A DNA stretch of 64,000 nt from Hormiphora californensis (GCA_020137815.1 CM035355.1:7502091-7566090); one strand, 5' to 3'; counted from the stretch's first letter, positions 10,901 through 21,677 are shown. Numbers and translations are program-made. Notes: generated by a model not told the origin, from the sequence alone.

Positions 10901-12797
10901 CTTTAGCAACCTCTCAGTAAAGAGGGTCCCTCTCTGATCTGATCCCGACTCGCGTCCCATGAATAGTAAAGAATCACCAGCTGTCAAGGATCCCCGAACC
11001 TAACCATCGATTACTGGTGAATACTTGCATTACTTGACCCTCTCTCTACCCGCTCCAATAAAATAATAATGGCCATGTATGTACCACGTATCATTAATAT
11101 TAATTCTTGGTACCTGCGACATCGTAACTGGTGATGGGTTGAACATGTTGTAGTTTCCAGGTTTGTGTCATCGTGTTCCAAACTCCTATCACACCACTTG
11201 AATTGAGGGCCACCAGACCTATGACAAGTACATTCGTCAACAACTGGTTACCAAGGGTTACCCATTGGTTACCACTGGTTACCAAGAACTCCACCAACCT
11301 GACGCGATGAAGATGAGTGCTTCAACAGTTACATCCAGATCAAAGTTAGCAACAATACTACCATCTGATACATTCCATAGGTAGATTTGGGTACCACTGC
11401 TTACCGCAATAAATACCTGAAAATAATATATTGGTGCAGAGTCGTTTTGATAATATAAGAGCGTTGCCATGGGAGTGAAGTTCCCAAAATATTTGCTGAA
11501 TTATATTGGATATCTCAATTGCCGAATGTCGACATTTCCACCACACGTGGACAAATAATTACCTCTTTACTATTCGGCCCAGATACGGGAACCCGAGAGT
11601 TGAATGCCATAAGGTCTACATTATGGTCTAGTTTCACTGCAAAGACAGGTCTCCACTCGCTGTAATCTCCCAGCTTGTAGCAAGATAGTGATGTTGGGTA
11701 TCCCACTGCAATGTAGTTGTGGGAGCCGAGAACGTGGATCACCTGAAGGTACACATCTGGTATATAATTTGGATTTAATCTTGAACTGTCCGGAGAAGAT
11801 TGAGCAAGGTGTTGCCTAGCTAGACCCTGTTTCACGCGCCCTGCCCACAAATGTAAAGGGGGGGTTAGAACATAACAATCAAGGTGCTGGGTACCTGGTT
11901 GTTTCTGTGGCTGTCTTTATGCCTCCGTCTCAGGGTTACAGGGGAGCTGCTTAGTTTGGAGGGTAGTGGCAGGTGAGCATGGAACAGCAAGTTGCCACAG
12001 TGGCTCTTGTTCAGAGACAGGCACACCTGTGATGCGTCGGATGAGTGGCGTGATACCAAAGTATTCCGCTTCGTGAAGTAAACTGGGGGAGAGTGAAATG
12101 TAAATTAATGAGATCCCAATGAGATATTTGTAACTGGGGAGTGTGAAATGTTGATGAAATCATGGGATATTTGTGACTATGTATATGTATGACAATCAAG
12201 TTGTTCTGTACTCTGTAGAGATGTAGTACATCTGTCATCTTAAAAACATGAGTCTCATCCAATTAGCTAGGTACGCCATGGCAACACAATGATTACTATG
12301 GCAACACAGATATTAAGTACTAACCTTTCCAGATTCACCCCATCTAGGTTCACGTTTTTTGTTCTGAGGAAGTTGAGGATAACAGCAAAGAGAGCGGGAT
12401 CTCGGTCAATGAACACGGCCCCATTCTCGTCAAGCACAATTGGAATTCTGTTGCTTAGGAGACCTGGAGATATTAAGTAACTTTGTTATGGAAACATGTA
12501 GCTCCAAAATGTTTACACTGCTTTACACTTTTCATATCGTTATTGCTGGACCACAAATCAAAAGGATATTGTTTCGATTATACTTCATGCTGCACCTGTA
12601 AAAAACGTGTCATTAATCCAGATCAGGGTAGTCCGACTAGTAGTAAAGAGTTGTCCACCAACGTTCAGTTTCACAATTTCACTCGTCCTAAAGTTGGGGA
12701 GATCCCTCCTTGGTGGTCGGTTGCCCCCTGACCTCCTGCCCCGCTGCTGTCCTGGCTCCCGGGGACACTCCCCACTGTACCGGTGCCCTCCACTCAT
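4953..12797 (-). CDS. KCTD3: KCTD3/SHKBP1-like BTB and WD-repeat protein
   Basis: BTB/T1 domain followed by a WD40-type propeller, the architecture of KCTD3 (an HCN3 channel partner in mammals) and SHKBP1. Exons (minus, approximate): 12599-12797 (start [12 protein letters not shown] strand [15 protein letters not shown]), 12326-12463, 11896-12088, 11562-11742, 11309-11415, 11112-11260, 8889-9170, 8578-8735, 8230-8380, 7937-8089, 7672-7772, 6106-6226, 5266-5344, 4953-5132. Diagnostic stretches: [93 protein letters not shown]. The tail is Ser/Arg-rich and ends RRRFDM. KCTD3 and its paralogue SHKBP1 cannot be told apart here. The exon at 11896-12088 needs a one-base frame change near 12027. A GPCR gene is nested in the intron 9171-11111. 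Confidence 0.88.
6262..6410. repeat. 32-bp minisatellite, block 1
   Basis: About four tandem copies of a 32-bp unit containing TTACCATGGTTACCTGTRT, ending in a short (TG)n run. Lies in a KCTD3-like intron. A second block with the same unit is at about 7560-7680, separated by about 1.15 kb of unrelated sequence. Confidence 0.85.
7339..7467. repeat. two-copy direct repeat of about 53 bp
   Basis: Blocks at about 7339-7391 and 7415-7467 share GTGAGATTATCAGTTCAACTG at the start and TGCAAGAGCTCGGTGCCAT at the end with few differences. They lie between the two minisatellite blocks, inside the KCTD3-like intron. Confidence 0.7.
7560..7680. repeat. 32-bp minisatellite, block 2, next to a splice donor
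   Basis: Same unit as the block at 6262-6410. The KCTD3-like exon at 7672-7772 ends inside the last unit: on the minus strand the junction reads ACACAG then GTAACCATGG, so the donor is supplied by repeat sequence. Confidence 0.8.
8394..8518. repeat. perfect 51-bp inverted repeat (hairpin)
   Basis: Arms 8394-8444 and 8468-8518 are exact reverse complements, starting CACAGTTGCAACCTCTAAG, with a 23-nt loop. It lies in a KCTD3-like intron between two conserved exons. No clear target duplication, so a MITE or a local inverted duplication are both possible. Confidence 0.85.
9420..10574 (-). CDS. class A (rhodopsin-like) GPCR, single exon, nested gene
   Basis: Seven-membrane receptor of 384 aa, or 368 if the second Met (10526), just before three N-glycosylation sites (NST, NTT, NTT), is the start. 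Landmarks: TM1 GSVGN, TM2 LIISVD, a Cys at the start of TM3 for the extracellular disulphide, TM3 end LSVVRC in place of D/ERY, a basic third loop ([17 protein letters not shown]), TM6 CNVPF, and TM7 NPIIYY followed by helix 8. The tail is acidic ([10 protein letters not shown]). The ligand cannot be inferred; the layout is closest to amine or short-peptide receptors. It is intronless and lies entirely inside one intron of the KCTD3-like gene on the same strand. Confidence 0.9.
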   Translation of the reverse strand: MSSCLIVYLNRNYYQRMFNSTYNTTYNTTTPSPSPSYPVFIPVNFYDSLFMITGSVCFLYGSVGNTIAIPYFLRQRMDIPNRLYLLIISVDITTSILLMPMCISLAARRDPVLFASHILCQVWGVLWNVTSRLSVFLVLTLSVVRCINLVKPFKKVKPLHVFTVVIIYTLISILSGILPFFYGDRYGYDSYTVTAIWMMYGMSELEFKLLFLVFFLGSFSLPVVPILASAWLSIRSIHRSRKITRVPTNRRRDRKEAATTTILLITSVYLLCNVPFACYLLYEFTVLAFDIGITLEIEVVVYVRLALAVFSIAINATLNPIIYYCRIRNYKSYRDDLQRRASEVVTSVVDRARSVSFMVVGGMEGIEEVSDFSNDLREIDEIDD

Positions 12798-13019
12798 GTG
12801 GTACTATCGGGATGTGGACATGTTGTTGCTTACACACTATACTAGGAAAGAAATAATCAGGGTTAGATATATATTATATTTTGAGGAGTCTGAAACTGAT
12901 GGATGTTTGGTGGAAGGAGAATAAACAAAGATTCGTTAGCCCAAAACGCATCACAATATTGTTTACACACAAGAATTAGAGATTTAAAATTTAAAACGTC
13001 TTACACACTCAAAAATTGA

Positions 13020-15242
13020 TTACTGTTCAGCCTCCTTTTTTCCAAAAACGATATCGGTTACAAGTCCCCTGAGGGCTGTTTTCCTCTCCTCTCCCATCTC
13101 CCCATCTCCCCTGAGGTCAGTCACCACTTCACCCTGGAGAGCATCCAACATATCTCTCTCCTCCTGAGGGAGATCCTCTGAGACGATCTTCAAAACCGCA
13201 GAGATACACCTACCAGGGACGTGGAGAAAAGCTGAGTGTTGCTTCAGGAAGATCAGACTGCTGCCAATACTTAGGAGCTCGCCCGCTTTCTCTTCGGTTT
13301 TCAGTGATTCCAATAATGATTGCTTCTTGGCAAACACCAAGTTTCGTTCCTTCTTTTTGTCAAGTTTTCGCACCATTAGCTGTGTAAACTGTGGATCAGT
13401 TATAGCGGTGTATGTCTCAAGGAATTCTGCCACATTTGAACCCGATGTCACTGATGCGATGATTGAAGTTGCATGAGGTTTTGCATCTTTAGGCAAGTAG
13501 GGGATGAGCGAATCCATCTTGCTGGTGTCAACTTTATACGGACATTCGTATTCCTCCGCCAGCACAGAAAATGTTGATTTGGTAAGATCCGTCCCCAGAG
13601 TTTTGAGGATGTGCCGTTCAATCTGACCCCGGATGGCATCCTCAAAAACTTTGAGGCCCTTTTCACATTGGATAATTGTGTTGTAAAGATTGTTAATCGT
13701 ATCCTCATCGACTCTCTGTTGAGCTTTGCTCGATTTCTGAGTCTTCTTCCTCATCTCCTCCTCCAAAGCAAGTCGGTACTTTTCATCCAGCTGTTTTTTC
13801 AGCAAATCACCAATCTCTCCGAGCGTTTCTTCCTCTTTCGGCTCGGCAGATTTGAAGAGCTCGAAGTTAGCAAGTTCGGCAGCTACTTGGGCTGGTGACA
13901 AAAAGGTAGGTCCGAGAACAGGAGTAAGAGATGCAGGCTCATCATCATCTATGTCACGTGATTTCCCGCCTTTCCCGCCCTTACCACGCTTCCCTCCCTT
14001 GCTCTTTTTACTAGGCTTACTGCTCTCGGCCAACATTACAGACGCATCGTCAAACTTTTTCAGTGAGGCTAAGATCTTAGGATTCGCTGCGTCCGTTGCC
14101 GCCTTTGACGTAATACGCTCACTAAACTGGTCCAGCAAAGAGTTGAGAAGGTCCACTGAAATGAGTGCTTTGCTTGGGAGAACCCTGTATTTCTCCGCGG
14201 CCATGCTCTCCATAAACCGATCAACAAGTTTAGCCTCATCTGCTGGTTCACACCACTCAAACATCCAATCAGTCAGCTCTATATAACCTTCCGCAGCCAG
14301 AGTATCCTCAACAAGGGACTGAGCGCCGGCAAGGGCGTTCTTACTGACACACCCAGATGGGAGGGTCACGGCATCGCTGTACCTAGATATGACCGTATGA
14401 GGATTGTCAATCCCTTTGTTTGCCATCATTGTCATGGTCAGATACCCGTTCTGATAGTAAAAGCTATCTGCCCATTGGTGTTGTGCGGCAGTGTAGAGTC
14501 CAGGGATGAACACAGGATTGCTACTTTGACCGTGGAGTTGTCCTTGAAGTCGTCCACTAGCGATCATCTCCTTGACACAATTGTGACCCAAGCTCGGTGT
14601 TATCTTATGGTTCTCAAAGATCTTCCCAAGCTGAACCGGCCTTGTAGCGGCACTACAGGCACCCCTGAGCTTGGCAGACTGACGTTCCACATATGCCGTA
14701 GTGAAGAGTGTGTCCGTCTTTTTGTCGTAAGTTCCGGAGATGATCTCACCAATCCGAGGAACCAACTCCTTGGAGAGATTGGTGACGGGGAGGGAAACAT
14801 CCCTGCTCAGTTGGGCGAGAGGCAGCAGTCCAGTCTCCTGAAGCGTCTCGTTTATCTCTACAGCCAGGTTATCAAAGAACTGCTTACTGACCAGCTCCCC
14901 ATAATGAAGGGACAGGGTTGAATCGTGTGCCAGCAACTCTGCAACTTTCTTCTCAACATGGCTGTAATCCAAGTTGAGGGTTTGGGAGAGGTCCGTCACG
15001 GCAACCCTTCCTCCACTCAGTGTCAACTCATCCAGGATGTCCCTCTCTACCTGAGCAGGGGTGATGTACTCCTTGCCATCACAGGAAAAGTGAACATCCA
15101 GCCAACCCAAGCTGATAAGACGTTGGATAACGGCTACGCAGTTCCTTTCTGATAATCGGTTCTTAGCAACTTCCGTTTGGACCGTGAATAGCTGCTCCTG
15201 GAGCGCTCGAACATCGGCCCATGACGCTGACATGATCTGCAC
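13020..15242 (-). CDS. UFL1: E3 UFM1-protein ligase 1, intronless
   Basis: UFL1 transfers the ubiquitin-like modifier UFM1 to ER-associated targets such as ribosomal protein uL24, working with UFBP1 and CDK5RAP3. The 740-codon frame (the start is probably the second Met, MSASWADV) matches the family length of roughly 790. Landmarks: RLSERNCVAVIQRL, DGKEYITPAQVERDI, GGRVAVTDLSQ (winged-helix repeats), IISGTYDKKTDTLFTTAYVER, WVDSF-like WADSFYYQNGYL, a Lys/Gly-rich disordered linker (SKKSKGGKRGKGGKGGKS), and the C-terminal NLYNTIIQCEKGLK and HVPGRCISAVLK blocks. There is no active-site Cys, as in known UFL1, which acts as a scaffold ligase. The absence of introns among multi-exon neighbours is unusual. 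It is head to head with HSP70. Confidence 0.93.
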   Translation of the reverse strand: MQIMSASWADVRALQEQLFTVQTEVAKNRLSERNCVAVIQRLISLGWLDVHFSCDGKEYITPAQVERDILDELTLSGGRVAVTDLSQTLNLDYSHVEKKVAELLAHDSTLSLHYGELVSKQFFDNLAVEINETLQETGLLPLAQLSRDVSLPVTNLSKELVPRIGEIISGTYDKKTDTLFTTAYVERQSAKLRGACSAATRPVQLGKIFENHKITPSLGHNCVKEMIASGRLQGQLHGQSSNPVFIPGLYTAAQHQWADSFYYQNGYLTMTMMANKGIDNPHTVISRYSDAVTLPSGCVSKNALAGAQSLVEDTLAAEGYIELTDWMFEWCEPADEAKLVDRFMESMAAEKYRVLPSKALISVDLLNSLLDQFSERITSKAATDAANPKILASLKKFDDASVMLAESSKPSKKSKGGKRGKGGKGGKSRDIDDDEPASLTPVLGPTFLSPAQVAAELANFELFKSAEPKEEETLGEIGDLLKKQLDEKYRLALEEEMRKKTQKSSKAQQRVDEDTINNLYNTIIQCEKGLKVFEDAIRGQIERHILKTLGTDLTKSTFSVLAEEYECPYKVDTSKMDSLIPYLPKDAKPHATSIIASVTSGSNVAEFLETYTAITDPQFTQLMVRKLDKKKERNLVFAKKQSLLESLKTEEKAGELLSIGSSLIFLKQHSAFLHVPGRCISAVLKIVSEDLPQEERDMLDALQGEVVTDLRGDGEMGEERKTALRGLVTDIVFGKKEAEQ

Positions 15243-15854
15243 TGTAAATAATCAGGGCTGTTAGGATCTAGGGTAAAATATAGCCATGTGACAGACCTTG
15301 ATATACCTGCCTTCTGTATATCAGGCCTCGATATTACAGTCCTTGCAATCTCTCAACTGTTTGATTAATTGCGCGATATAGCTACTACTGCAGCACAATA
15401 TATGCACACTCGTCACTTAACAATGTTGAATTGTAAATTGCCGCTATGTGAATGTTGATTGTTGAGTCAACATTCCTCTATCGGCAATTTACAACTCAAA
15501 CCAACAAGTTGTAACTTGTACCCTTGTCATATTATATAGGTACTACTGCTTGCACCATTGTTTTACCTATACACACGTCACACGTCATATAGGTAAGAAT
15601 AATACAACATTATTCAAGACTTACATAACACGTGATATGAATCTACACATATGGACCATGTGTGTGCCATGTGTGTGTGTGCATTCAATAAACGTGCCAC
15701 ATGTTTACATGAGGGTGTATCTTGTTACTGAGAGAGAGCTGTAGTGAGTGTGTGTTAACGTGCTGTGTTGACATAACTAGCTCTCTTTCTTTCATTGATT
15801 GCTGTTGTTTGTGTGTGTTGTCTCTACTATATAAAACGCTATATAATAGTAACC
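15243..15854. promoter_or_regulatory. shared upstream region of UFL1 and HSP70 with nested hairpin
   Basis: A 612-bp spacer between divergent start codons. It contains a two-tier inverted repeat: outer arms TTGTAAATTGCCG / CGGCAATTTACAA (15431-15443, 15482-15494) and inner arms GAATGTTGA / TCAACATTC. A TATA-like TATATAAA is near 15829, only about 25 bp before the HSP70 ATG. I see no clear run of alternating nGAAn/nTTCn heat-shock elements. Confidence 0.5.
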
Positions 15855-17744
15855 ATGGCTACAAAGCAGCCTCCAATTGGGATTGATCTGGGTACAACCT
15901 ACAGCTGTGTGGGGGTCTACCAGAATGGGAAAGTGGAAATTATTGCTAACGACATGGGCCACCGGACCACGCCCAGTTATGTAGCCTTTACGGACATTGA
16001 CAGGCTGGTCGGGGATGCAGCGAAACAGCAGGGTGCCTACAACCCCCAGAACACAGTATTCGATGCTAAGAGGTTGATTGGAAGGGGTTACACCGACGAA
16101 TGTATCCAGGAAGATCTGATGCATTGGCCTTTCAACGTCATCAACGAGAACGATAAACCGAAGATAGAGGTTGCGTACAAGGGTAAACGAAGGCTGTTTT
16201 ATCCGGAGGAGATCTCAGCCATGGTCCTGGGTAAGATGAAGGAAACTGCCGAGGCGTACCTGGGTGGAACTTGTGAAGATGCCGTTGTGACAGTTCCAGC
16301 TTACTTCAATGACTCACAGAGACAGGCAACCAAGGATGCTGGGGTTATTGCGGGGCTCAATGTCCTGAGAATCATTAACGAGCCCACGGCAGCAGCCATT
16401 GCGTACGGGTTAGATCGCCGGGCTGAGGGAGAAGTTGTGGAGAAGAACGTGCTGATATTTGATCTTGGTGGTGGTACATTTGATGTCTCAATCCTGTCCA
16501 TCGATGACGGTGTGTTTGAGGTGCGATCTACATCTGGAAATACTCACCTTGGAGGAGAGGACTTTGATAACCGCCTGGTGGATCACCTTATCCAGGAGTT
16601 CAAGAGGCGGGAAGGAGAGGATATTGGGGGTAACAAACGGGCCATGAGGAGGCTTAGGACTGCCGCAGAGAAAGCGAAACGGTCTCTCTCATCCAGTACG
16701 CAGGCCTCAATTGAGATTGATTCTCTTCAAAATGGTATCGATTTCTACACTAGTATCACTCGTGCAAAGTTTGAGGATTTGTGTATGGATCTGTTCAAGA
16801 GTACCATGGAACCGGTAACTCAATCTCTCACTGATGCAGGTTTCGAGAAATCTAACATCCATGAGATTGTCCTAGTGGGTGGGTCAACTCGAATTCCCAA
16901 AATCCAGCAGCTCCTCTCCGAAATGTTCGATGGACGGACCCTGAACAAGAGTATTAATCCTGATGAGGCCGTGGCATACGGAGCAGCAGTCCAGGGTGCC
17001 ATATTGACTGGAAATAAGGCCCAAGAGATCCAAGAGATGCTGCTGATCGATGTTATTCCCCTGTCCCTGGGAATCGAAACCGCGGGAGGTGTCATGACAA
17101 CCCTGATTAAACGGAACTCTGCAATTCCCATCAACATGTCCCGGATATTTACCACTTTCCAGGATCGCCAGCCCGGTGTGAGTATCCAGGTTTACGAGGG
17201 AGAACGGGCCATGACACGGGACAACCACCTGTTGGGAAAATTTGAGTTGCACGGAATCATGCCTGCTCCTCGGGGTGTCCCCCAGATTGAGGTCACTTTT
17301 GATGTCAATGCCAATGGGATTATGGAGGTGTCTGCAGTGGATAAGAGCACCTCCCGGAGGTCGGCAATCCAGATTCGAAACGAAAAGGGCCGTCTAAGTA
17401 AGGAGCAGATCGACAAAATGTGCCAGGATGCGGTTATTTTTGCGGAGGAGGATAGGGCTGCAAAGGGACGGGTTGAGGCAAGGACTGAGCTAGAAAACTA
17501 CATCCAGGGAATCAAAATCAACATTGACAACCCTCCCCAAGGTCTGAACATTAACGAACAGGATATGGCCACACTGCGACAGTGCTGTGAGGAGAACAGG
17601 AGATGGTTGGAGGTCAATTCAGACGGAACGGAGGCTCAATTTAGGGGAAAACTGGCTGAAATGGAGCGAAAATGTGGGCCTATTTTGATGAGGGTATATC
17701 AAAACATGACTTCGGCTAATCAGTTTAGGAATAATGCAGTTTGA
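15855..17744 (+). CDS. HSP70-family chaperone, intronless, no EEVD
   Basis: ATP-dependent chaperone of about 629 aa. Start chosen at [17 protein letters not shown], because the 20 codons before it overlap the TATA-like stretch and do not resemble the family. All three HSP70 signatures are present: [20 protein letters not shown] and [12 protein letters not shown]. The substrate-binding domain ([19 protein letters not shown]) and helical lid follow. It looks cytosolic by sequence (no signal peptide, no KDEL) but ends NQFRNNAV, without the GGxP linker and EEVD tail that bind TPR co-chaperones. The single exon is usual for inducible HSP70s. Confidence 0.93.
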   Translation: MATKQPPIGIDLGTTYSCVGVYQNGKVEIIANDMGHRTTPSYVAFTDIDRLVGDAAKQQGAYNPQNTVFDAKRLIGRGYTDECIQEDLMHWPFNVINENDKPKIEVAYKGKRRLFYPEEISAMVLGKMKETAEAYLGGTCEDAVVTVPAYFNDSQRQATKDAGVIAGLNVLRIINEPTAAAIAYGLDRRAEGEVVEKNVLIFDLGGGTFDVSILSIDDGVFEVRSTSGNTHLGGEDFDNRLVDHLIQEFKRREGEDIGGNKRAMRRLRTAAEKAKRSLSSSTQASIEIDSLQNGIDFYTSITRAKFEDLCMDLFKSTMEPVTQSLTDAGFEKSNIHEIVLVGGSTRIPKIQQLLSEMFDGRTLNKSINPDEAVAYGAAVQGAILTGNKAQEIQEMLLIDVIPLSLGIETAGGVMTTLIKRNSAIPINMSRIFTTFQDRQPGVSIQVYEGERAMTRDNHLLGKFELHGIMPAPRGVPQIEVTFDVNANGIMEVSAVDKSTSRRSAIQIRNEKGRLSKEQIDKMCQDAVIFAEEDRAAKGRVEARTELENYIQGIKINIDNPPQGLNINEQDMATLRQCCEENRRWLEVNSDGTEAQFRGKLAEMERKCGPILMRVYQNMTSANQFRNNAV

Positions 17745-18766
17745 AGAAAGAACTTTATAGACTGAATAATGGAGAGTTCGTGTTTTTGTAAAATTTGTTG
17801 GCATTTCAGATAATTTGTTTTTATTCTTTGACACAGGAAATAACACAAGCTCCCTTTCTTTTTGAGCCACGAGAACTCATGTGCAATGAGTAGTAAGTAA
17901 AGGTAATTGTCCCAACGGGACCGGGACAGCTGCCCTACAGCTACCTGGGGGAGACACGCTGCATTCAATCTTCAGTCGGAAATCGATTAAATCTGGGCTG
18001 AGTGACTAGAATGTCAATGATTTTGGGATAGTCACCCCTTCACTAACATTCACGCGAAGCACGGCAAACGAACAGTGGTGTAATCCGATTACAGTAATCG
18101 GTTAGATTGAGTTGAGCGAACAACATCGGCAATAAATACCGGACAGACTTTGATCTGCCCGGTATTTGTTGCTGATGAGGTGACATACATGAGATACCAA
18201 GATGACAACTTTCGGCATCAAAGGACAGCACCCGTTGTGTGATCTTTTTGTGCGGTCACCTATCCTCTCCGATGTGGCCACTGGCCTCTGAACTATTTAT
18301 TTGGTTATTAGGCCTCTTGTTACCAGTTACGGGGCTGCTCGTATGAGGGGACTGTAGCAATGCCAAGAGATAATACAGCGCTTTTTAATCACATGTCTAA
18401 TCTACAGGGAGTAGGGACGGAGCTGGGCATCCGGCGACCGGCGGCCCAGTGTGTCTATGTGTGTCCGGGGCCAGGGGTGGTCCATTAACAGGTCAGGGGG
18501 CGTGAAACCCCCCTTAACCAGGGCCATGGGCTGCAAGTCCCGGTGGCTGGTAGGTCGGTAGGGCTTTTAAAACGTTAAACGGCTAATTTTGGAAAGGTTT
18601 AGAAAATTTCAGATTTTCAGAACCGCGACCGTGATTTTTTTCAGGGTGATAGCGCGGCCGCGGCGTATTTTGAGCGTCAATTTTAACGTAGCGCGCGGCA
18701 AACAAGAAATCCGCGACGCGACGGCCCTTCAACTCTATACGGTCTGTTGAGGATAAGGACTCTAAA
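17745..18766. other. intergenic with one hairpin
   Basis: No coding exon recognised. A hairpin at about 18123-18180 pairs GGCAATAAATACCGG with CCGGTATTTGTTGC. From about 18420 the sequence is GC-rich and may be the upstream remnant of the retroelement that follows. Confidence 0.4.
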
Positions 18767-20290
18767 TTGACTCAAATCTTTTACGCAGACGACGGCCTTG
18801 GCGGGGGCACTCTCAGTACTGTAAAAACCTGGTGGGAGAAAGTTAAACAAGATGGACCCGGTTATGGCTATCTCCCAAATCCAGGGAAATCCTGGCTGAT
18901 TGTGAAACCAGAATTTGAAGAAGCTGCTCGATCCATGTTCCCTGACGTAAACATCACTTCTCAGGGCCAGCGCTACCTGGGTTCATACATTGGTACGGAG
19001 GAAGGCCAGGCCGAGTTTGTGAGGAATGAAGTTGCGAAATGGGAGAGCGAAATTGATCAGATTTGTGACATTGCCCTGAACGAACCTCAGCTTGCATACA
19101 CTGCATACAACGTCGGACTATCAAAACGTTGGAGTTATCTCATGAGAACCACTCCTGGGATTTCGGACCAACTAGGCACTATTGAGGAGAAAATTCATCA
19201 GAAGCTCCTCCCGGCGATAACCGGTCAGCCTGTTGTAAATGAAACCTTGAGATTGGTTGCATCCCTCCCTGTACAGTTTGGAGGTCTAGGAGTGGATAAC
19301 CCCCAAACAACATCAGACTCAGATTACAGCTTCTCGAAGTTTATCACTGACGAGCTCTCAGCTGCAGTCCTAGCTCAACAGGAAACATTTAAGATGAACC
19401 AAAAGGAACGAGCAGAGAAGAAAACCCTTATCCACCGAACCAAGAACGATATTCATCAGAAGAAAATCGATGAGATCAAAAGTTTGATGACATCAGCTGA
19501 AATCAGAAATTTTGACCTACTCAACGAAAAGGGGGCCTCATCCTGGTTAACATGTCTCCCTCTCCAATCCTTGAACTTCACACTCAACAGGCAAGAGTGG
19601 CATGACGCCATGTCTGCTCGGTATAACCTGCCTCTCGTTGGACAGGCCTTACCTCAGCATTGTGCATGTGGGGAAGAAAACACCATCGACCACCTCATAT
19701 CCTGTAAACTCGGAGGCTTTGTATGTTTCCGACACAACAACGTGAGAGATCTCATTGGCCACGAACTGAATAAAGTATGTGTCGACACTAAGATCGAGCC
19801 CCATCTTCTAAATGTTCGAGGGGTGAATCTTCCGGCTGGCACTATAACAGCCGATGGCGCCAGACTTGACATCAGTAGTCGCGGCTTTTGGTCGGATATG
19901 GACAATATCTATTTTGATGTTAGGATTTTCAATCCAAGGATATCGTCCAACTCAAACCAGACCATCGCCAAAACATATGAAAAACACGAGAGAGAGAAGA
20001 AAACATCCTACCTCCACCGTGTCCTAGAGGTGGAAAAGTCAACATTCACACCACTGGTAATGTCAACTACAGGGGGCCTCGGAAGGGAATTTAATAAGAC
20101 TTTGAAACAGTTGGCTGAGAAGAAGGCGACTAAAACAGGATATTCATACGATCAGTGCATCCGGTACCTGAGGCTAAGGTTGTCGTTTGCCATGGTCCGC
20201 TCCGTCACCATTTCCATCAGGGGGCACCGTGGACGGCTTAGGGCGGAAGGCAGCAGCGGCAGAGACGATAGTATTTACCAAATAGACTAA
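18767..20290 (+). mobile_element. 5'-truncated RLE-type non-LTR retroelement ORF
   Basis: Open frame of 507 codons that begins just before the reverse transcriptase catalytic box (FYADD), so fingers and most of the palm are missing. Downstream are an RT thumb-like region, a Cys-His motif C-x-C-x7-H-x4-C (CACGEENTIDHLISC), RHN, and a restriction-like endonuclease core with GARLDI and YFDVRIFNP as candidate PD-(D/E)xK residues. The order RT, CCHC, RLE is that of R2/NeSL-type elements. Related ORFs are, to my knowledge, common in cnidarian genomes, but clade assignment is inference. Dead on arrival by 5' truncation, yet the rest is still open, so a fairly young copy. Confidence 0.7.
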
Positions 20291-20896
20291 ATCTTTATTT
20301 ATATAATTTATTGACCCCGTTTGTTTAATTTATTATTGACATTGTTATGTGTATGACGGACTGTGTGTACCACTATTTATATTCAAGGCCAATATCGGCC
20401 GACCCCCCCCCCTTTTAAATGTGCATTTTTGTTTCGTCGCATTTTTCACTTGCACCCTCCCTTTTTACGTTTTTGTTGGTAATTTCGGATAGTTATTTCA
20501 TAATTATTAATTTCGGTTCCTGATGAGGAAGATATTAAAATTATCTATGCAATGCACCCGAAATGAAGTGTTTGTCTTGTCAGAAACCAGAGATATCGCA
20601 GAAATAAACTTTGCAAAAATCAGGGGTCCTGGTTTTTGCAAAGTCCAGGGGGTGAACCGTGAATAGTTGAAAAATAAAATTTACTCTACTGCTGAACAGT
20701 GGACACGTACACTTCTGAACTTATTGAATAGCACTCCCTTATCCCACATACCGGTGGGTGGCGGTAAGCGGTTGGGTGGCGGTAAGCGGTTGCTGTCAGC
20801 TGTGGTGCTCCTTCATTCACTGGGAGTATACCAATCCACCCTTATCAATTCACTTATTCGTGGTACCAATCTAACACTAAGCAATATCTTTAGGAA

Positions 20897-21232
20897 ATGA
20901 GTTTTATATCGAGAGTTGTCTGTAGCTCACTAAGAATTGCTACAGTCCCCTCCTCCGGGCTCCACACAACACCCACAGCTCATGGATGGCCTCGAAAAAT
21001 GACTTATTACAAACGCTTTGTGGAACGATACCCCAAAAGGTTTTCTGTTCAAAAACAAATGTTGTGGTACGGCGAGGGTTCGTGGCACAGGACAGTGTGG
21101 GGAAAACGACTTGTTGCAGAAATGAAGGATAGGAACCTGATGGAGTCAGATCCTTGGGTGCAAAACCAGCTCAGGTTGAAGCATGGACATAAATCACAAA
21201 ATAAAGTACTGAACAATCCCTTTAGTAGATAA
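20897..21232 (+). CDS. small protein with mitochondrial-type presequence
   Basis: A 111-aa frame starting MSFISRVVCSSLRIATV. The N-terminus is rich in Arg, Ser and hydrophobic residues with no acidic residue in the first 45, like a mitochondrial import signal. The body is basic and aromatic (GWPRKMTYYKRFVERYPKRF, MLWYGEGSWHRTVWGKRL), the style of small mitochondrial ribosomal or assembly proteins. I do not recognise the family. It ends about 450 bp before the first BRAP exon on the same strand. It could also be the end of a longer spliced gene; an in-frame exon upstream was not identified. Confidence 0.5.
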   Translation: MSFISRVVCSSLRIATVPSSGLHTTPTAHGWPRKMTYYKRFVERYPKRFSVQKQMLWYGEGSWHRTVWGKRLVAEMKDRNLMESDPWVQNQLRLKHGHKSQNKVLNNPFSR

Positions 21233-21677
21233 AACTTTTGTGTGTGATCAACTCTGTAAATTATTGTTTCTTATCCCTGCGTTATTTAGTTTTATTAACA
21301 ACTTGTCGGAGGTCAATTACCAAAACATGCAGTGCCATATTCCCCCTCTCCCTGACCCTGATTCCAGTAATGTTTTACAATCCATCTCTCTTGCTACAGG
21401 ATATAAATGGCTACCATAATGTGAAGTTAATACAGAGGGCGTGACAATGCTCCAATGAGAATATCCCTGGTGATTCATTTCAAAAAGTATCCTGATGACA
21501 TGAGTTACGTTGAAAGTATGTGATATATCAAGAAATATATCTGGTGCTCTCTCTCTCCTCTCTCTCTCCCCAACCATTATAAATGCTAAACTTGTCTCCC
21601 AACACCAATGCTATATACTAATCTTCTCTCAAAAATAATCTCGGTAAAGGAGTTACTCACAATCCACTCTCTTCAGA

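Noticed and set aside
15795-15854. N-terminal extension of HSP70 (20 codons)
   Set aside because: It overlaps a TATA-like sequence and has no family similarity; MATKQPP is the normal HSP70 start.
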